A stretch of DNA of 64,000 bases, taken from NCBI GenBank assembly GCA_050313295.1, contig JBNPLD010000005.1. The stretch is one strand, 5' to 3'. Under the pieces are notes generated by a model, which was not told where the DNA came from, did no database searches, and saw only the letters and a program-made list of their open reading frames with translations. Positions within the stretch are counted from its first letter, which is position 1. Every line of letters starts with the position of its first letter. Shown in pieces: positions 61,069 to 64,000 of this stretch. The DNA comes from S5-A14a sp022766365. GTDB taxonomy: Bacteria > Bacillota > Clostridia > Peptostreptococcales > Anaerovoracaceae. The position numbers were made by a program, and so were the translations under genes.

Positions 61069-63471
61069 ATGGTGAACACACTAAAACATATATCTGTTAA
61101 AAAAACGCTTATCACTATGCTCATCTTTTCACTTTTTCTATCTACGGCAGGTTATGGCACATTCGCTTTTGCGGAAGATGTAAAAGCTCCCACGAGAGAT
61201 TCTGCTGAAAGTGTGTCTGTCACGTTGGAAAAATCTGACGGAGGGCTAATCACTTTTGAAAATACACCGAGTGATTCCCCATTAGAGGCAAATGCCGTAA
61301 AAGAAAACAAGGTTCTTGAAAAGGACGGCTATATCGTAGTTTCAAGAAAGCTTACAGACTCTGAAAAAGAGAAAGCCGAAAAGGACAGAACTTTTAATAA
61401 AGGAAATGAGCTTAACACGATGGTGGAATTTCCTAAAGGAGAAGATATACTGATTAAACTTTCCGGTGAAGATTCACATGAACTTCGAAAGATTAAGATA
61501 AAGGGAGAAGATTCTAAGGAGACAGTCCTTGTGATAAAGGACTGTAAAAAGTCTGATGATGAAGAATACTTCCTGAAGCTTAAGGGGAAGGAGAATATCA
61601 AAATCTCAGCTGGGTTTTCTAAGGTGGAAAAAGTAGAAAAGGAAGAAGTTAAAGATAGAAAGGATAAAGACAGCGTAGTTATTGAAGAAGGTGTTGAGAA
61701 ACAGGAAGAAGGAGGAGAAATATCATTTGAGGATAAACTTGCACTTGAGCTTTCAAAGCCATTTGACTTTAAAAGATTGCTTTCAGGAAACGGCTCCGGA
61801 AGCATAACTTCTGCAAGGCAGCTCTTTTTAGGCGGCGGTTCAGTTACATGGAGCTTCACTGTAGATGACGGGCAGGGGAATATGAACGGAGCTTGTGTTG
61901 ATCCGACAAACTTCCTTATCCCTTTAAGGGGACAAGGTGTAAATTTAGAAAAACTTGACAAAAGCTCCCACCTTTGCAAGCTTGCATATCTGGCTAAAGA
62001 TGAATTTACAACAGATGTTCAGCAATATGCTGTTGGAAGAGCAGGAGCAAGAATACTGGGATATGTCAGCTATAACCGGTATAACTATCACAACGAGGTA
62101 AACTCCCTTTACGACAGAGCAAAACAGGTAACAGTTCCGGAGGGCTTTGAGGCATATATTGCAAGACCTACAAACGGTGGACAGATGATACTTACATGGA
62201 GGAATTCTCCGGGCGGTTACCTGGGGATTCAGAAAACATCTGCACTCCCAAACATCACAGACGGCAACAGCTGTTACTCACTTAATGGAGCAGAATACGG
62301 GGTTTACAAAAGCAGGAGCCTATCAGGGGACAGCAGGGTGGATACCCTTGTTACCGATTCAAATGGAAGAGCGATTTCAAAGAGGCTTCCATTTGGCACA
62401 TATTATGTGACTGAGATTAAGGCTTCTAAGGGTTACGAGATTGACAGTACCGTCTACCCTATAACCATAGACAGCAGCAGGACTGCGGCTTCAAGTGCCA
62501 ATGTGGCAGGAGTTAAGGAAGTCCCCGGCATTGACCCGTCAATAGTCGAGATAACAAAACTGTGGAGTGGAGATGAGACACCTACTATTCCAAGTCTTGA
62601 AGGTACACAGTTTACAATCAAGTATTATGATGGGTTTTACACCGAAAACAACTTGCCGGCCAAGGCTACGAGAACATGGGTGATTGAGGCAAAGAAGGTT
62701 GGCAATAAGTATATTGCTATGTTGACTGATAAATACCTTGTCGATAATTTGAGTGCTTCTTTGTATAAAGCTGATGGGAAAAGAAATGTTATCCCATATG
62801 GAACGGTTTCCATTCAGGAAACCAAGCCTGCATTCGGATATACCCTTGAGGGTACATTAAGAGATAATCACGGCACAAGAATATCCACAACTAAACCTTA
62901 TGTAACACAGATAAGAAAAAAAGGAGATTTGGTAGCACTTCAAGGAGGAAACCAATATTCCGGGAACAACGTTCCTGTATTTGGCAGTATCAAGATTAAT
63001 AAGGTTAATGATGATGGAAAGAGTCCGATTCCGGGAGCAAGGTTTGAACTTAAAAACAGCAAGGGAGAAGTTGTTAAGACAGCTGAAACAAACTCTAAGG
63101 GTGAGATTATCTTTGATAAGCTCTACCCGGACAGGTACACAGTTACAGAGCTTAAAGGAAAAGGTGGATATATGCTCTTAAAGGATCCTCTGATAATAGA
63201 TGTGCCTACAAAGCTCACAAAGGCTGAAATCAATTCTAAAGGCTATGTTATAGGGGAGTTTAAGCATAACGAAAGGGATAATATGCACTACAAACATGAT
63301 ATATCAATCGATGTAGTTAACAACAAATCTTTCCCAGTGCCAAGTACAGGAGAAAAACCTGATAACTATCCGGCACTTTTTGGGGGACTTCTTATGGCAG
63401 GCGGACTTCTGGTTTCTAAAAAGGTGAGAATAAAGGATGATGGCTTAGAAAAAAACAAGCTTAATGACTAA
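61069..63471 (+). CDS. Large SpaA-domain pilin/tip adhesin
   Basis: 800 residues. Signal peptide (about 10-36, ends AFAED), charged region, a Cys-containing domain (GACVDPTNF, HLCKLAYLAKDEF) that resembles a tip-type adhesion domain, then SpaA-like domains with E-boxes (YYVTEIKASKGYEI, YTVTELKGKGGYML) and a VPSTG sorting motif. ATG 61069 follows AAAGG at 7 bases; a GTG at 61036 overlaps the sortase stop. Probably the pilus tip or ancillary subunit. Confidence 0.88.
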   Translation: MVNTLKHISVKKTLITMLIFSLFLSTAGYGTFAFAEDVKAPTRDSAESVSVTLEKSDGGLITFENTPSDSPLEANAVKENKVLEKDGYIVVSRKLTDSEKEKAEKDRTFNKGNELNTMVEFPKGEDILIKLSGEDSHELRKIKIKGEDSKETVLVIKDCKKSDDEEYFLKLKGKENIKISAGFSKVEKVEKEEVKDRKDKDSVVIEEGVEKQEEGGEISFEDKLALELSKPFDFKRLLSGNGSGSITSARQLFLGGGSVTWSFTVDDGQGNMNGACVDPTNFLIPLRGQGVNLEKLDKSSHLCKLAYLAKDEFTTDVQQYAVGRAGARILGYVSYNRYNYHNEVNSLYDRAKQVTVPEGFEAYIARPTNGGQMILTWRNSPGGYLGIQKTSALPNITDGNSCYSLNGAEYGVYKSRSLSGDSRVDTLVTDSNGRAISKRLPFGTYYVTEIKASKGYEIDSTVYPITIDSSRTAASSANVAGVKEVPGIDPSIVEITKLWSGDETPTIPSLEGTQFTIKYYDGFYTENNLPAKATRTWVIEAKKVGNKYIAMLTDKYLVDNLSASLYKADGKRNVIPYGTVSIQETKPAFGYTLEGTLRDNHGTRISTTKPYVTQIRKKGDLVALQGGNQYSGNNVPVFGSIKINKVNDDGKSPIPGARFELKNSKGEVVKTAETNSKGEIIFDKLYPDRYTVTELKGKGGYMLLKDPLIIDVPTKLTKAEINSKGYVIGEFKHNERDNMHYKHDISIDVVNNKSFPVPSTGEKPDNYPALFGGLLMAGGLLVSKKVRIKDDGLEKNKLND

Positions 63472-63485
63472 TAACAAATTTACAT

Positions 63486-63525
63486 ATGTCTAGTCCTAAA
63501 TCAAGGGCTGGACATTTTAAATTTT
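63486..63525 (+). terminator. Terminator of the pilus locus
   Basis: ATGTCTAGTCCT / AGGGCTGGACAT 12-bp stem (two wobbles), 6-base loop, then T-rich sequence. Confidence 0.85.
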
Positions 63526-63681
63526 TAAACTTTGAATTTTACGCTTTTAGAATCTACAGTATGTAATATACTCACGAAAACAGTCGATGAATTAAGAAGT
63601 TAAGATATAGTATATTGAAAAGAGAGTATATTTAGGGAATCTAAGTAATAGATATATTTAGAATTCATGAGGTTGTTTCAA

Positions 63682-63855
63682 ATGAAGAAGAAATTCATAT
63701 TAGTTTTGACCTTTGCAGTTACTTTCTGTCTGTTGTTTACAGGTTGCGGGAAAGAGATCAAGAAAGCAGATGAAAAAGGTGCAGGGAAATCAGCTGTCAA
63801 TCAAATGAAGAATCTTGATACGAGGGAGCCCAAAGATAAGTGCCATGTATTTTAA
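63682..63855 (+). CDS. Short lipoprotein-like frame
   Basis: 57 residues. A lipoprotein signal peptide with lipobox LFTGC at about 17-21 is followed by only ~36 charged residues. It may be a small lipoprotein or the start of a truncated one. The ribosome site is weak (AGG). Confidence 0.45.
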   Translation: MKKKFILVLTFAVTFCLLFTGCGKEIKKADEKGAGKSAVNQMKNLDTREPKDKCHVF

Positions 63856-64000
63856 AACAGAATATGCATGAGAACCGAAGGGAATTGGGAATAAGCTATT
63901 GCGAGGGCTCAAAAATAGCTGTATAATAAATATAACAGGTATCGAAACTGAATGCAAAGTTTTGATGTCTTTAAATTTAAGGTACAGTTAAACTTTTATA

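Overview
The window looks like a low-GC, Gram-positive, anaerobic Clostridia chromosome. The evidence is a CIRCE-controlled hrcA-grpE-dnaK-dnaJ operon, sigma-A promoters of TTGACA-N17-TATAAT type, strong GGAGG ribosome sites, sortase-anchored surface proteins, a Tad pilus of Gram-positive type, an FMN riboswitch before ribD and a cobalamin riboswitch. A host-associated member of the Eubacteriales is my best guess; the species cannot be named from sequence alone.

Layout. (1) 1-7534 is the right part of a mobile island. It holds the end of hsdR, a one-TRD hsdS, a tyrosine recombinase and an inverted silent hsdS cassette, with inverted repeats that would let the specificity gene switch. A ParB-like gene, small accessory genes and a large serine recombinase follow. 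(2) 7974-14513 is a two-component system (periplasmic-binding sensor kinase plus NtrC-type regulator) and a dctPQM TRAP transporter behind a near-consensus sigma-54 promoter. (3) 15235-22009 holds cobO, a BMP-type ABC transporter without its binding protein, a solitary DNA methyltransferase, an odd tRNA-Arg(TCG) and an L,D-transpeptidase. (4) 22169-27384 is the heat-shock operon. (5) 27705-33149 holds a MATE exporter, a PspC protein, a hypothetical protein, an acyl-CoA synthetase and an iron alcohol dehydrogenase. (6) 33405-37518 (minus strand) is ribD-ribE-ribBA-ribH with promoter, FMN riboswitch and terminator.

(7) 37441-43012 is the most interesting part: a 5.49-kb integrated element flanked by a perfect 86-bp direct repeat that is itself the rib promoter plus the 5' end of the FMN riboswitch. 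The element encodes a Tn916-like Int/Xis pair and a Rep with the HUH plus superfamily-3 helicase layout of eukaryotic CRESS-DNA viruses. Next to rep is a stem-loop whose minus-strand loop reads TAGTATTAC, which fits the CRESS nonanucleotide NANTATTAC, and beside it are tandem iterons. Two unknown small proteins, a regulator-like protein and a surface protein with a G8 tract in its promoter spacer complete the cargo. A broken second integrase (43054-43851) beside the right repeat suggests that the site has been used more than once.

(8) 43907-50694 is a Tad (Flp-type) pilus operon with a P-loop-less TadZ-like protein and a TadE-like protein fused to two Cys/His modules. (9) 50730-56065 has lgt and then a 1336-residue Ig-like LPKTS surface protein behind a cobalamin riboswitch. 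(10) 56511-63855 has ychF, a hypothetical gene, a three-gene sortase-assembled pilus locus (backbone pilin, class C sortase, large tip-like pilin) and a short lipoprotein ORF.

All calls come from reading the sequence and from family knowledge; no database search was run.
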